Shown: positions 8,518 to 18,357, numbered from the stretch's first letter. The stretch is 64,000 nucleotides of DNA from DAOSEC01 sp035362935 (GCA_035362935.1 DAOSEC010000007.1:16554-80553); one strand, 5' to 3'. A program made the numbers and translations. The notes: a model not told the origin generated them from the letters alone.

Positions 8518-10246
8518 TGAATTAAGATTAGAACACATTGGGAGTACCGTTACACTTGTTGGATGGGTTGCGAAAAAGCGCCATTTGGGTGGGATTATAT
8601 TTATTGACTTAAGAGACCGTTATGGGATCACGCAAATCGTACTTGGACCAACGAATCCATTTTATCGTCAAGCAGAAGACGTTAGAAATGAATACGTTTT
8701 GGAAGTGACTGGAGTCGTGATTGAGCGAGTTTCTAAGAACAAAAACATTCCAACTGGAGATATTGAAGTAGAAGTTACGAAGTTAACCGTTCTAAATACA
8801 GCTGAAGTCACACCACTCATTATAGCCGATGAAACCGATGCTTTAGAAGACACGAGAATGAAGTATCGCTATTTGGACTTAAGACGTCCTTCCATGCAAA
8901 AAAATTTAATTTTGCGACACAAAGCAGCGATAGCTGTTCGAAATTATCTCGATGGATTTGATTTTATTGAAGTAGAAACTCCAATCTTAGGAAAATCTAC
9001 CCCAGAAGGAGCACGTGACTATTTGGTTCCTTCTCGCGTTCATAAGGGTAGTTTTTATGCACTTCCACAATCCCCACAAATGTATAAACAATTATTGATG
9101 ATAAGCGGATTAGAAAAATATTACCAAATCGTGAAGTGTTTCCGAGATGAAGACTTAAGAGCGGATAGACAGTTAGAGTTCACTCAAGTTGACATCGAAA
9201 TGAGTTTCGGATCCGAAGAAGACATCTTCCAATTAGTCGAAGGGCTATTTGTGAAAGTATTTAAAGAAACAATTAATCACGATGTACAAACACCATTTAT
9301 TCGTTTGTCCTATGACCAAGCAATGAATCAATATGGGTCCGATAAACCAGATACACGTTTTGGACTTCATTTGCAAGATTTGACAACACTATCGAATACC
9401 ATTGAGTTTAGTGTATTTCAAACTGCACTGAAAAGTGGTAAAGTTGTAAAAGGAATCGTCGTTCCTCAAGCAGCTACTAAGTATTCACGAAAAGAAATTG
9501 ATCGCTTAACCGATATGATCAAAAAATACAAAGCAAGTGGGCTTGCCTTTTTGAAGGTTGAGAACAACGAATTAACGGGTCCAATTGCGAAATTCTTTAC
9601 CGAACCTCAAAAACAAGAGTGGATTCATACCTTAAATCTTCAAAATCATGATATACTATTTATCGTAGCAGATGAGTTAAGCATCGCAAATACCGCCTTA
9701 GGTGCACTGCGCATGCAACTAGGACGTGAATTATCTTTAATTGATGAAAACAAATATAACTTTTTATGGGTTGTGGATTGGCCACTCTTTGAATACGATG
9801 CAGAAGAAGATCGCTATGTCGCAGCACATCATCCATTCACATCTCCGAAAAAAGAAGATGAAGATAAATTGTTAACCAATCCAAAAGCATGCAAAGCCAA
9901 AGCATATGACGTTGTTTTAAATGGATATGAACTTGGTGGAGGAAGCATACGAATCTTCAATCAAGACATTCAATCTAAAATGTTTCAAGCAATTGGGATG
10001 TCAGAAGATGAAATTAAAAAACAATTTGGATTCTTCATTGATGCCTTAAAATATGGAACACCTCCTCATGGTGGAATCGCACTCGGGTTTGACCGTATTG
10101 CGATGTTACTCACAAAATCACCATCGATTCGTGATGTCATTGCATTCCCGAAAACTGCGAATGCAAAATGCGCGATGACAGAAGCACCAACACCGGTTGC
10201 ATCCAAACAATTAAAGGAACTAGGAATATCAGTCGATGAAAAATAA
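8498..10246 (+). CDS. aspS: Aspartyl-tRNA synthetase
   Basis: Bacterial-type AspRS of 582 residues. It has an N-terminal OB-fold anticodon domain (GWVAKKRHLGGIIFIDLRD), catalytic motifs including FRDEDLRADRQLEFTQVD, and C-terminal HGGIALGFDRI. The central GAD insertion expected of bacterial enzymes is accommodated by the length. It overlaps hisS by 20 bases and the next gene by 11. I cannot tell whether it is discriminating or also charges tRNA-Asn. Confidence 0.97.
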   Translation: MRTHKNNELRLEHIGSTVTLVGWVAKKRHLGGIIFIDLRDRYGITQIVLGPTNPFYRQAEDVRNEYVLEVTGVVIERVSKNKNIPTGDIEVEVTKLTVLNTAEVTPLIIADETDALEDTRMKYRYLDLRRPSMQKNLILRHKAAIAVRNYLDGFDFIEVETPILGKSTPEGARDYLVPSRVHKGSFYALPQSPQMYKQLLMISGLEKYYQIVKCFRDEDLRADRQLEFTQVDIEMSFGSEEDIFQLVEGLFVKVFKETINHDVQTPFIRLSYDQAMNQYGSDKPDTRFGLHLQDLTTLSNTIEFSVFQTALKSGKVVKGIVVPQAATKYSRKEIDRLTDMIKKYKASGLAFLKVENNELTGPIAKFFTEPQKQEWIHTLNLQNHDILFIVADELSIANTALGALRMQLGRELSLIDENKYNFLWVVDWPLFEYDAEEDRYVAAHHPFTSPKKEDEDKLLTNPKACKAKAYDVVLNGYELGGGSIRIFNQDIQSKMFQAIGMSEDEIKKQFGFFIDALKYGTPPHGGIALGFDRIAMLLTKSPSIRDVIAFPKTANAKCAMTEAPTPVASKQLKELGISVDEK

Positions 10247-11414
10247 TCTAACAAGATTATCCTACTTACTCGGAGAATCCAACATCAAACGATTATCAAA
10301 CTCAAGCGTTGCGGTTGTAGGTATTGGTGGAGTCGGGAGTGTTGCGTGTGAAGTCCTTGCTCGCTCAGGTATTGGAACCATTATCCTAGTTGACAAAGAC
10401 ATTGTTGATATCACCAATATCAACCGTCAACTAGTCGCAAATGTTGAAACTATTGGATTAAAGAAAGTTGATGTAATGAGAACAATCATTAAACGGATTA
10501 ATCCCAACACAAAAGTATATACATATGATCATCTCTTTTCTGCAACAAACGATCAATTTTTATTTCAACACAAGATTGACTTTTTAATTGATGCGATTGA
10601 TTCAATCGAAGATAAGTTTCACTTAATCAAATCATGCATCACTCGCAAGATTGCGTTTGTATCTGCGATGGGAGCAGCAAATAAACTAGATCCAACAAAG
10701 TTTAAAGTCGTTGACATTGAAAAAACAACCCATGATCCTCTTGCGAGAATATTACGAAAAAAGTTAAGAGATAGCGGGATCAAAGCAAAAATAAAGGTCA
10801 TTTATTCGGATGAAATGGTCACAAACAATCAAAAGGAAGCGGTGGGATCATATATGGCAGTAACAGCAACTTCAGGTATCTTAGCAGCAAACGAAGCAAT
10901 CAAAGAACTTACCAAAGCACGAGAAATCGTACTCGCTGGTGGGTGCTTTTGGGGCGTAGAAGGGTATTATAAACTCTTAAAGGGAGTCATAGATACCGAT
11001 GTTGGCTATACGGATGGATCAAGTGAAGATCCAAATTACAAAGACCTTTGTAGTGGTAAAATCGATCATGTCGAAGCAGTTAGGCTTGTTTATGATCCAA
11101 CCATCATTTCTTTACATGACATACTAGAGCATTTGTTCCGATTCATTGACCCAACTTCGTTAAATCGTCAAGGTGGGGATGTTGGTCGTCAATATCGCAC
11201 AGGAATATATTATGAGCAAGTATCGGATAAGGCAATCATTGATGCATTTATCAAACATGAGCAAACCAAATACTCAAAACCAATTGTGGTTGATGTCAAA
11301 CCAAGAACGACATTTTATAACGCGGAAGACTATCACCAAGATTATTTAGACAAGCATCCTGATGGATATTGTCATGTCGATTTTGGATTAATCAAAGAGA
11401 CAGAAAAAAAATAG
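10236..11414 (+). CDS. TcdA-like tRNA t6A dehydratase fused to methionine sulfoxide reductase A
   Basis: One 392-residue frame carries two complete enzymes. Residues 1-226 form a ThiF/E1-like domain of the TcdA type (VVGIGGVGSVACEVLARSG, NINRQL, SAMGAANKLDPTKF, THDPLARILRKKLR). TcdA cyclises t6A at position 37 of ANN-decoding tRNAs, using ATP. Residues 229-392 are MsrA (AGGCFWGVEGYY, catalytic Cys 237; DVGRQYRTGIYY; late Cys 379 in GYCHVDF), which repairs methionine S-sulfoxide. The domains join with no linker and no ATG near the junction, so MsrA cannot easily start alone. It overlaps aspS by 11 bases. Confidence 0.88.
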   Translation: MKNNLTRLSYLLGESNIKRLSNSSVAVVGIGGVGSVACEVLARSGIGTIILVDKDIVDITNINRQLVANVETIGLKKVDVMRTIIKRINPNTKVYTYDHLFSATNDQFLFQHKIDFLIDAIDSIEDKFHLIKSCITRKIAFVSAMGAANKLDPTKFKVVDIEKTTHDPLARILRKKLRDSGIKAKIKVIYSDEMVTNNQKEAVGSYMAVTATSGILAANEAIKELTKAREIVLAGGCFWGVEGYYKLLKGVIDTDVGYTDGSSEDPNYKDLCSGKIDHVEAVRLVYDPTIISLHDILEHLFRFIDPTSLNRQGGDVGRQYRTGIYYEQVSDKAIIDAFIKHEQTKYSKPIVVDVKPRTTFYNAEDYHQDYLDKHPDGYCHVDFGLIKETEKK

Positions 11415-11426
11415 GGGGATAATATC

Positions 11427-11678
11427 ATGGTTACAGAAATATTAATTATCGTCGGAGTGATTGTACTCTTTATCGGGTCTACGATGTTAAACAATCGTGT
11501 CAAAAAACCCGAAGGATGTGACATTCCAGAAGGTGGTTGTGGAGCTTGTACGACAACGTCTTGTTCGTTTAAGTCCGTACTTGAAAACACGCAAGCAGTT
11601 GAAGATAAGAAAAATGAGCTAAAGGCATTCCTACGTTCCGTTGAAGAACAAGAAAAGAAACAAAATAGCAAAACATAA
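11427..11678 (+). CDS. Small single-pass membrane protein with a four-cysteine cluster
   Basis: 83 residues: an N-terminal hydrophobic helix (about 4-21), then Cys at 31, 38, 41 and 46 in a glycine-rich stretch, then a charged tail likely to be helical. The C-x6-C-x2-C-x4-C pattern suggests metal or Fe-S binding. It recalls FeoB-associated Cys-rich or NqrM-like small proteins, but I cannot assign it to either. Good ribosome site (AGGGGGAT). It lies 12 bases after the TcdA-MsrA gene and just before dCMP deaminase. Confidence 0.7.
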   Translation: MVTEILIIVGVIVLFIGSTMLNNRVKKPEGCDIPEGGCGACTTTSCSFKSVLENTQAVEDKKNELKAFLRSVEEQEKKQNSKT

Positions 11679-11691
11679 AGGAGAAACGTAT

Positions 11692-12162
11692 ATGCGAAAA
11701 GACTATATTAGTTGGGATCAATACTTTATGGGTGTTGCAGTACTTTCAAGCAAACGAAGCAAAGATCCGAATACTCAAGTTGGAGCTTGCATTGTAAATC
11801 CAGAAAAGCGTATCGTTGGGATTGGTTACAATGGATTTCCATATGGATGTGATGACGAAACATTCCCATGGACCAATGATGGATCTTTTTTAGACACAAA
11901 GTATCCATACGTCGTACACGCAGAACCAAATGCAATTTTAAATGCGACCACCAAATTAAACAATTGTTCGCTTTATGTTAGTTTATTTCCTTGTCATGAA
12001 TGTGTGAAATTGATTATCCAAAGCGGAATCAAAGAAATTGTTTATATGAGTGATAAGTACAATGGTACCGAATCAGATAAAGCTGCAAAAAAAATGTTAC
12101 AGGCAGCTGGAGTTAAAACCAGACAAGTCAAACAATTAGAAGTTATGGTTAAAGAAGAATGA
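11692..12162 (+). CDS. dCMP deaminase family protein (ComEB-like)
   Basis: Zinc-dependent deaminase, probably dCMP to dUMP for thymidylate synthesis. The HAEPNAIL and PCHECVK zinc/catalytic motifs are present. The start at 11692 follows AAAGGAG; an upstream in-frame ATG at 11641 would overlap the previous gene and is unlikely. 156 residues. It overlaps the following protease gene by 4 bases (ATGA). Confidence 0.9.
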   Translation: MRKDYISWDQYFMGVAVLSSKRSKDPNTQVGACIVNPEKRIVGIGYNGFPYGCDDETFPWTNDGSFLDTKYPYVVHAEPNAILNATTKLNNCSLYVSLFPCHECVKLIIQSGIKEIVYMSDKYNGTESDKAAKKMLQAAGVKTRQVKQLEVMVKEE

Positions 12163-13172
12163 AAGACGTATTTCGTACCTTTAAAAAGTATATATTTGTT
12201 TTGATCATCCCATATTTATTCGTGCTATCCTTAACCATCATACCAACCCCATATGAGATTACGACACCAGGTGGATTAAATAAGGTAAGTTCCATCATTC
12301 AAGTTGATCAAACATATCAAGAAAAAGGTAGTATTCATACCGTTTATGTCTATAGTTTAGATAAGATTAGTTTATTACAATATTTCGTAGGGTTACTTGA
12401 TCCGAACTTTTCTGTTTATCCAATTGATCCAAATTATATATTAGATAGTCGCTATCAAAAAGTATCTGGATCGATTATGAAAGATGTTTCGATGAACAAT
12501 TCGGTTATATTAGCCTATACAACCGCGAACAAAGAAATCAACTACGAATATCTTGGTGTGATTGTTTATGTAACCTACGCATATACTCATCCAAACATTT
12601 TGCTTGGAGATATCATCACACACATTAATGAGGAACCGATCACATCAAAAGAGATGTTTTCTAGTCGCGTAGAAAGCTTTGCTTGTGATGAGGAGTTTCG
12701 CGTCACGGTAAAAAGACAAGGTGATGTAGTAGAAGGTGTTCGTGTTGCACGTAACAGTCATAGTGATGGATGTTATATCGGTATTATGACCTATGATTCC
12801 TATGCAATTGAATCTGCGTCTCCATCCTTCACCTTTTATTCGTCAGCCACCTTAGGGCCTAGTGGTGGGTTGATGCAAACAATCGCAGTATACAATGCGA
12901 TTACCGAATCAGATATTACAAAAGGGTTAAAAATAGCTGGAACTGGAACAATCGATATTTCCGGTAACGTTGGAGCTATTGGTGGTGCGTATCAAAAGGT
13001 GATCGCAGCCAACCGTAATGGTGTTGATATCTTTTTCTATCCAGCGAGTTCAGCGTTTAATACGCAAGAAGTAGAGCGTGCTTATCAGACACTAAACAAT
13101 CCAACGATGAAAATAGTTGGCGTTCATACGTTCTTAGACGCCATTACTTACTTAGAATCGGTAGGTGGATAA
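12159..13172 (+). CDS. PDZ-Lon-like S16 protease, SepM/YlbL type
   Basis: Membrane-anchored serine protease with an N-terminal helix (about residues 12-30), a PDZ domain in the middle and a C-terminal Lon-type catalytic domain. The catalytic Ser lies in GPSGGLMQT and the Lys in GGAYQKVIAAN. 337 residues fit SepM/YlbL proteins of Gram-positives, which cleave extracytoplasmic peptides. No peptide-precursor gene is adjacent. Confidence 0.88.
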   Translation: MKDVFRTFKKYIFVLIIPYLFVLSLTIIPTPYEITTPGGLNKVSSIIQVDQTYQEKGSIHTVYVYSLDKISLLQYFVGLLDPNFSVYPIDPNYILDSRYQKVSGSIMKDVSMNNSVILAYTTANKEINYEYLGVIVYVTYAYTHPNILLGDIITHINEEPITSKEMFSSRVESFACDEEFRVTVKRQGDVVEGVRVARNSHSDGCYIGIMTYDSYAIESASPSFTFYSSATLGPSGGLMQTIAVYNAITESDITKGLKIAGTGTIDISGNVGAIGGAYQKVIAANRNGVDIFFYPASSAFNTQEVERAYQTLNNPTMKIVGVHTFLDAITYLESVGG

Positions 13173-13173
13173 G

Positions 13174-13572
13174 ATGAAGAACTTCAAGCAAGTATGGGCA
13201 GAAGGAAAATCAGCAACTCACTTATTAAATGATGCGAGACTAAAGGGAAATCAAAACTTAAAAGCATTTGTGTATTCCTTGTTAGTAGCATTTGTAGTAG
13301 CTGCACCAATAATATTAGTGTTTATCAATCTATTTGGACTTTACGCTATCGGAAGCACAATGTTTATTATTTTAGCAAGTCTTGCAGGGGTCATGATGTG
13401 TTGCTTTAATGGATTTGCGAGTGTCGTTTATGTTATGTTACTGAAACAATATTTTAAAGAAGTAAAAGAGTTAAATCAAATCAAATTAAAAGCACTCTTT
13501 GTTGTAGAATGCTTTAATTTACCAGTTGTGATCTTAGTCATCGCAATTGTGGTTTATTTTTCTTTTTTCTAA
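13174..13572 (+). CDS. Unknown small membrane protein
   Basis: 132 residues with three hydrophobic segments (about residues 35-60, 63-90 and 110-132) and a charged N-terminus. I recognise no family. The start at 13174 is chosen because AGGTGG (13162-13167) lies six bases upstream; a GTG at 13165 would be inside that site. It sits between the SepM-like protease and lspA, so an envelope role is possible but unproven. Confidence 0.65.
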   Translation: MKNFKQVWAEGKSATHLLNDARLKGNQNLKAFVYSLLVAFVVAAPIILVFINLFGLYAIGSTMFIILASLAGVMMCCFNGFASVVYVMLLKQYFKEVKELNQIKLKALFVVECFNLPVVILVIAIVVYFSFF

Positions 13573-13583
13573 GGAGACTAGCT

Positions 13584-14033
13584 ATGATAATTGGCATAAT
13601 AATCGGAGTGTTGTTGCTCTTAATTGATCAAATTACAAAATGGATTGCGACTGCGAACCTTCCATATCGAGCCTATGTTGATGTGATACCAGGTGTATTT
13701 CGTTGGCACTACACCTTAAACGATGGTATGGCATTTGGTTGGTTAGGTGGAGCGACGTGGGTACTCATTCTAGTGACTGTGATTGGTCTTGGAATTATGG
13801 CCTATTTGTTAAAAGACTTTAATTTAAGCACCAATCGTGTTTATAGCATCGCGATGATCTTGATGATTGCTGGTACACTTGGCAATTTTATTGACCGGTT
13901 GTTTCGTGATGGACATGTCATCGATTTTTTAAATTTAACCATTTTCCCATGGACGTTCAATTTCGCGGATATGTATTTGACATTTGGTGTGATTCTCTTC
14001 GCAATTGATACATTCTTTGTTAAGAAAGGATAA
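13584..14033 (+). CDS. lspA: Lipoprotein signal peptidase II
   Basis: Membrane aspartic protease that cleaves prolipoproteins before the lipidated Cys. The conserved motifs NDGMAFGW, GTLGNFIDRL (catalytic Asp) and FNFADMYL (catalytic Asp) are present with about four helices. 149 residues is standard. rluD follows after two bases, a common Firmicutes pair. Candidate substrates in this window are the lipoproteins at 36146-36931 and 59947-60771. Confidence 0.97.
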   Translation: MIIGIIIGVLLLLIDQITKWIATANLPYRAYVDVIPGVFRWHYTLNDGMAFGWLGGATWVLILVTVIGLGIMAYLLKDFNLSTNRVYSIAMILMIAGTLGNFIDRLFRDGHVIDFLNLTIFPWTFNFADMYLTFGVILFAIDTFFVKKG

Positions 14034-14035
14034 TT

Positions 14036-14938
14036 ATGAACCGTATATTTATCAAATATGAACTACTTGAACCAGTTCGGATTGACAAGTTCTTAACAAA
14101 TGAGTTAGAAGATGCATCTAGAAGTATGGTTCAAGATATAATTGAAAAACAACAAGTCTTAGTCAATGAAAAAATCATCAAGCCAAGTTACTTGTTAAAA
14201 CATGGTGATATGATCGAAGTGATGATGGAGGATACTGTCCCAAGCGATATTGTAGCAGAAGATATTCCGCTTGATATTTATTATGAGGATACCGATTTGC
14301 TTGTTGTGAACAAACCAACTGGTATGGTCGTTCATCCCGCTGTTGGGCATTATTCCAATACGTTAGTCAATGCATTGTTATTTCATTGTAAGGATTTATC
14401 TGGTATTAACGGAGTAGAGCGACCTGGAATCGTTCACCGTATTGATAAAGATACCTCAGGCTTATTAGTCGTATGTAAAAATGATGTCAGTCATCGCGAT
14501 TTGAGTCGTCAACTCGCAGAAAAAACAGTAACAAGAAAATATGTTGCTATTTGTTCAGGAGTCATTCCGCACAATTTAGGAAAAATTGATGCCCCACTTT
14601 CAAGAAATCCGAACAATCGCCAACAGATTGCTGTTGTTGATGGTGGTAAAGAAGCAGTAACGCATTTCAAAGTGTTAGAACGTTTTCGAAACCACACATT
14701 AGTTGAGTGTGTACTTGAAACAGGTAGAACGCATCAAATTCGTGTACATATGCAATATATTGGATATCCAGTATTAGGGGACCCAATTTATGGTCATAAA
14801 AAGACTGTTTCAAACCAAGGACAATTTTTACATGCGCAAACATTAGGATTTGTACATCCAAAAACAAAAGAGTATTTAGAGTTTTTTGCTCCACTTCCAC
14901 AGTATTTTAAAGATATGATTGAAGAACTAAAAAAATGA
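14036..14938 (+). CDS. rluD: Ribosomal large-subunit pseudouridine synthase, RluD family
   Basis: Pseudouridylates 23S rRNA. It has an N-terminal S4 RNA-binding domain (about residues 15-75), then the RluA catalytic domain with HRIDKDTSGLLVV (catalytic Asp) and GRTHQIRVHM. 300 residues. RluA-family members differ in target, so the exact uridines are uncertain. It is an operon with lspA. Confidence 0.93.
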   Translation: MNRIFIKYELLEPVRIDKFLTNELEDASRSMVQDIIEKQQVLVNEKIIKPSYLLKHGDMIEVMMEDTVPSDIVAEDIPLDIYYEDTDLLVVNKPTGMVVHPAVGHYSNTLVNALLFHCKDLSGINGVERPGIVHRIDKDTSGLLVVCKNDVSHRDLSRQLAEKTVTRKYVAICSGVIPHNLGKIDAPLSRNPNNRQQIAVVDGGKEAVTHFKVLERFRNHTLVECVLETGRTHQIRVHMQYIGYPVLGDPIYGHKKTVSNQGQFLHAQTLGFVHPKTKEYLEFFAPLPQYFKDMIEELKK

Positions 14939-14964
14939 GTGTCAATATACACTCATTTTTTTAA
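14931..14964. terminator. Bidirectional terminator between rluD and rnhC
   Basis: A 12-bp stem (14931-14942 with 14949-14960) with A and T tracts on either side lies between two convergent genes and overlaps the rluD stop codon. Confidence 0.8.
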
Positions 14965-15911
14965 AAACTGATGGGTTTTTTAACTCCTTGTAGACGTTTT
15001 AGAATGACTTTCGCACGTTCGTAATTGGAAAAATTTAATTTTCCAATGTTGTGCAAAACACCTAATCCTTTTTCAGATAAAATATCAGCAATTTGTTTAT
15101 CAACTGCTTCGCTCGCACCTTTTAAAAGTGTGAACCCATGTTCTTTGGATAAGGCATTCATTTGTTTTAAAAACGCATAGCGGGCAAGAATGGACGCAGC
15201 TGCGATTGCTAAATGAACACTTTCCCCTTTTTGAACGGTTTCGATGTTGGAAACCACATGAGGATGTTTTGAAATATATTCTAAATACTTTTCTTTTGGA
15301 ACAAATTCATCGACTAAGATGGCATCGACTTGGTCTTTCTCTTTATCGATTTTCTCAAGTAGACTGTTGATTACCGAGTTATGTAACAAAGCTTTGATAA
15401 TATTTAGGTTTACCTCCCCTTCTTGATACATCGCATTGTACTTTTGATTTGACAATACCATGATGCTATAAGGAGATATCGATGTAATTTTGGAGGCAAG
15501 AGAGATGATTTGGGAATCTTTTAATAGTTTTGAATCTCTAACACCAAGTTCTCGTAAGGTTTTTATTTGTTCTTTCTTGACATAACAAGCAGCGACAACT
15601 ACTGGTCCAAAGAAGTCACCCGTGCCAACTTCATCGCTTCCTATCACACTTAACTCACTGTAGTGATCGTTTGGCAAGGTCTCTTTGATTGACTCAGTAG
15701 GTAGCGAAAACTTTTCTGCCCAAAGCATATATTCACTGTCTTCGTTCTTTCCTTGGAATAAAATCGTCTCTGTTTTGTAGATCGTAATATTTACTCTATT
15801 GAATTTTGCACGAAATAGTGTATAATCATTAGTAGGCGGAACTTCGTAACCACGATAATGTTTTATGACTTTTTCTATTTGTGATTTGGTTGCCTTAAAA
15901 CTATGACTCAC
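14961..15911 (-). CDS. rnhC: Ribonuclease HIII
   Basis: Removes RNA from RNA-DNA hybrids. It has an N-terminal TBP-like substrate-binding domain (about residues 1-85), then the RNase H fold with GSDEVGTGDFFGP (DEVGTGD is diagnostic of HIII) and VDAILVDEF. 316 residues. The start is GTG at 15911 after GGAGG. It is divergent from mutS2, with an extended -10 (TGGTATAAT) on the minus strand ending at 15957. Confidence 0.94.
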   Translation of the reverse strand: MSHSFKATKSQIEKVIKHYRGYEVPPTNDYTLFRAKFNRVNITIYKTETILFQGKNEDSEYMLWAEKFSLPTESIKETLPNDHYSELSVIGSDEVGTGDFFGPVVVAACYVKKEQIKTLRELGVRDSKLLKDSQIISLASKITSISPYSIMVLSNQKYNAMYQEGEVNLNIIKALLHNSVINSLLEKIDKEKDQVDAILVDEFVPKEKYLEYISKHPHVVSNIETVQKGESVHLAIAAASILARYAFLKQMNALSKEHGFTLLKGASEAVDKQIADILSEKGLGVLHNIGKLNFSNYERAKVILKRLQGVKKPISF

Positions 15912-16010
15912 GACATTTCCTCCTTTTTCGATTGTTTATTACTTAGGTATATAACCATTATACCACATTTTTTCTTTTTCTACCATCTATTTATTGAAAG
16001 GCACAATTTT

Positions 16011-18347
16011 ATGGAAAAATATTTAAGGTTACTTGAACTTGATCAAGTGTTAGAAGCAGTAAAAACCAAAGCCATTATGGCAAAAACACAAGAATTGATT
16101 GGTTCTATCAAACCAACTAGTGATCAAATGATCATTGAACAGATGCTAACCGAAACCAAAGATGCAACGGTCATACTTTATCGGTTTTCCGATTTGCCAA
16201 TCTATTTTGATTCTGATATCTCGCTCTTAGCCAATAAAGCAAGCAAGGGTGGCGTATTATCTTCAAATGAAATTTATGATGTCGTTCGGATGAATCACAC
16301 GATCAAAGCAATTATAAAATTACAAGAAACGATTGTATCAAATAAAGTTAAAATTGATACCTTTGATTCTTATGTAGACCGTTTGATGATCGATCAAGTT
16401 CTACACGATGTAATTATTAAATCTATTGATTCCTTTGGTGAAATTTTAGATTCAGCGAGTCCACTACTCAAGCAGGCACGTACAAAAATCAAAAACCTTG
16501 AAAAAGACATTCGCAGTAAAATGCAAGAAATCATATCAAAACAAGCATCGATGCTTTCTCAAGCAATCATCACAGTTCGTAATGATCGCTTGGTAGTTCC
16601 GGTCAAACAAGAGTATAAAAACGTCTTTAAAGGAATTATCCATGATGAGTCATCATCAGGAGAAACCGTATTTATGGAACCTTCTAGTGTCTTTGAAAAG
16701 AACAATGAAATGTTTAAGGCAAGAGAAGATGTGAAAAAAGAAGAGTATCGTGTATTAAAAGATCTTTCTAATCAAATTGGCGACTCTGTTGGTATGTTAA
16801 CCGATTCTTATCTAACAATTCTTGATCTCGATTTCATTTTTGCGAAAGCAAAGTACGCAATCGAGATTCATGCGAATAAACCTCGTATCAACCAAGAGGG
16901 AATCATGGATCTCATACAAGCAAGGCATCCACTTTTAAAGGTTAAAAAAGTAGTTCCAAATACCGTAACCTTCGGCAAAGGATATCAAGGTATTATTATT
17001 ACCGGGCCAAATACAGGTGGAAAAACGGTATTATTAAAAACCGTTGGATTAATTGCCTTAATGGTAAAGTGCGGACTATTGGTTCCATGTGACGAATTGA
17101 GCAATGTCATGATCTATGATCAAGTGTTTTCGGATATTGGAGATGAACAAAGCATTGGTCAAAACTTATCGACCTTTTCTTCGCATATGACGAATATTAT
17201 TCATATTCTCAATCACATTACACCGCACTCACTTGTTTTGCTTGATGAGGTAGGATCTGGTACTGACCCAAAAGAAGGGTCAAGTTTAGCGATTGCTATT
17301 TTAGAATATTTGCTCGCGAATCGTGTTATGTTTATTGTTACAACCCACTATTCGGAATTAAAGGCATATGCATACAACTCTGAAAAAGTAATCAATGCGA
17401 GTGTTGAGTTTAGTGTTGAGACGCTTTCCCCAACGTATAAGCTACTTCTTGGTGTGCCAGGTCAGTCCAATGCTTATCGCATATGTGCTTCGTTAGGATT
17501 AAAGCCAGAAATCATCGAACAAGCATCGAGTTATCAATCAATTAGCGATACAAACATTCAAACTATGATTTCAAAGTTAGAGAATCAATCTTATGAACTA
17601 GAGTTAAAACTAAAAGCTGTTGAAAAAGAGAAACAAGAATATATCAAGTTAAATGAAACTTTTTTACAAGGCGTTCAAACGCAAGAAAAAGAAAAATCAC
17701 TCTTGATTCAAAAAGCGAAGTCGGAAGCACAAGAACTAATCATCCAAGCAACAAAGAAGGCAAAAGAGTTGATCGCAGAACTTGAAACCATGAAAGATAG
17801 AGAAACAAAGTTTCATGAAATAGCTAACATGAAATATCAGTTAAAACAACTCAATGCAACAGAAGAAGTAACCATCGATCAAGAAAATCATGAATTTGTT
17901 GTCGATGACTTTGTCGAAGTCATTCCATATCAACAAACCGGACAGATTAAGAAAGTTCTAAAAAACAATCAATTTAGTGTTCAAACAGGTAATGTGCTGT
18001 TATCGGTAGAGGCAAAAAATTTAAGATGGATCAAAGATAAAATGGGTGAACCAACAAAAATAACTCCACAAAGTGTCTCAAAAGAACCTAAAATGCAAAA
18101 GCAAGTCTCCATTCGTCTTGATTTAAGAGGAGAACGTTATGAGGATGCATACATCTTGTTGGAGCGTTATTTAGATGATTGCATGTTAGCCAACTTCAAA
18201 CAAGTGACAATCATACATGGTCATGGAACTGGAGTGATTCGAGAACTTGTCCAAACCGTACTTAAGAACAACAAACACGTCAAGAGTTTTCGATACGGAA
18301 TGGGAGGAGAAGGTGGCGTTGGTGCTACAATCGTTGAATTTCATTAA
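16011..18347 (+). CDS. mutS2: MutS2 family ATPase/Smr endonuclease
   Basis: 778 residues with the MutS2 order: N-terminal core, ATPase with Walker A GPNTGGKTVLLKT and Walker B LVLLDEVGSGTDP, a long coiled coil (about 520-620), and a C-terminal Smr domain (LDLRGERYEDA, HGHGTGVIRE). Known roles are suppressing recombination and splitting collided ribosomes. The start at 16011 gives the usual N-terminus MEKYLRLLELDQVL; the frame is open farther upstream, but that part overlaps the rnhC start and its promoter. Confidence 0.95.
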   Translation: MEKYLRLLELDQVLEAVKTKAIMAKTQELIGSIKPTSDQMIIEQMLTETKDATVILYRFSDLPIYFDSDISLLANKASKGGVLSSNEIYDVVRMNHTIKAIIKLQETIVSNKVKIDTFDSYVDRLMIDQVLHDVIIKSIDSFGEILDSASPLLKQARTKIKNLEKDIRSKMQEIISKQASMLSQAIITVRNDRLVVPVKQEYKNVFKGIIHDESSSGETVFMEPSSVFEKNNEMFKAREDVKKEEYRVLKDLSNQIGDSVGMLTDSYLTILDLDFIFAKAKYAIEIHANKPRINQEGIMDLIQARHPLLKVKKVVPNTVTFGKGYQGIIITGPNTGGKTVLLKTVGLIALMVKCGLLVPCDELSNVMIYDQVFSDIGDEQSIGQNLSTFSSHMTNIIHILNHITPHSLVLLDEVGSGTDPKEGSSLAIAILEYLLANRVMFIVTTHYSELKAYAYNSEKVINASVEFSVETLSPTYKLLLGVPGQSNAYRICASLGLKPEIIEQASSYQSISDTNIQTMISKLENQSYELELKLKAVEKEKQEYIKLNETFLQGVQTQEKEKSLLIQKAKSEAQELIIQATKKAKELIAELETMKDRETKFHEIANMKYQLKQLNATEEVTIDQENHEFVVDDFVEVIPYQQTGQIKKVLKNNQFSVQTGNVLLSVEAKNLRWIKDKMGEPTKITPQSVSKEPKMQKQVSIRLDLRGERYEDAYILLERYLDDCMLANFKQVTIIHGHGTGVIRELVQTVLKNNKHVKSFRYGMGGEGGVGATIVEFH

Positions 18348-18357
18348 AGCAAATGGA

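Noticed and set aside
15903..16010. N-terminal extension of MutS2
   Set aside because: It overlaps the rnhC start and its promoter and lacks a ribosome site; family proteins begin at the ATG at 16011.
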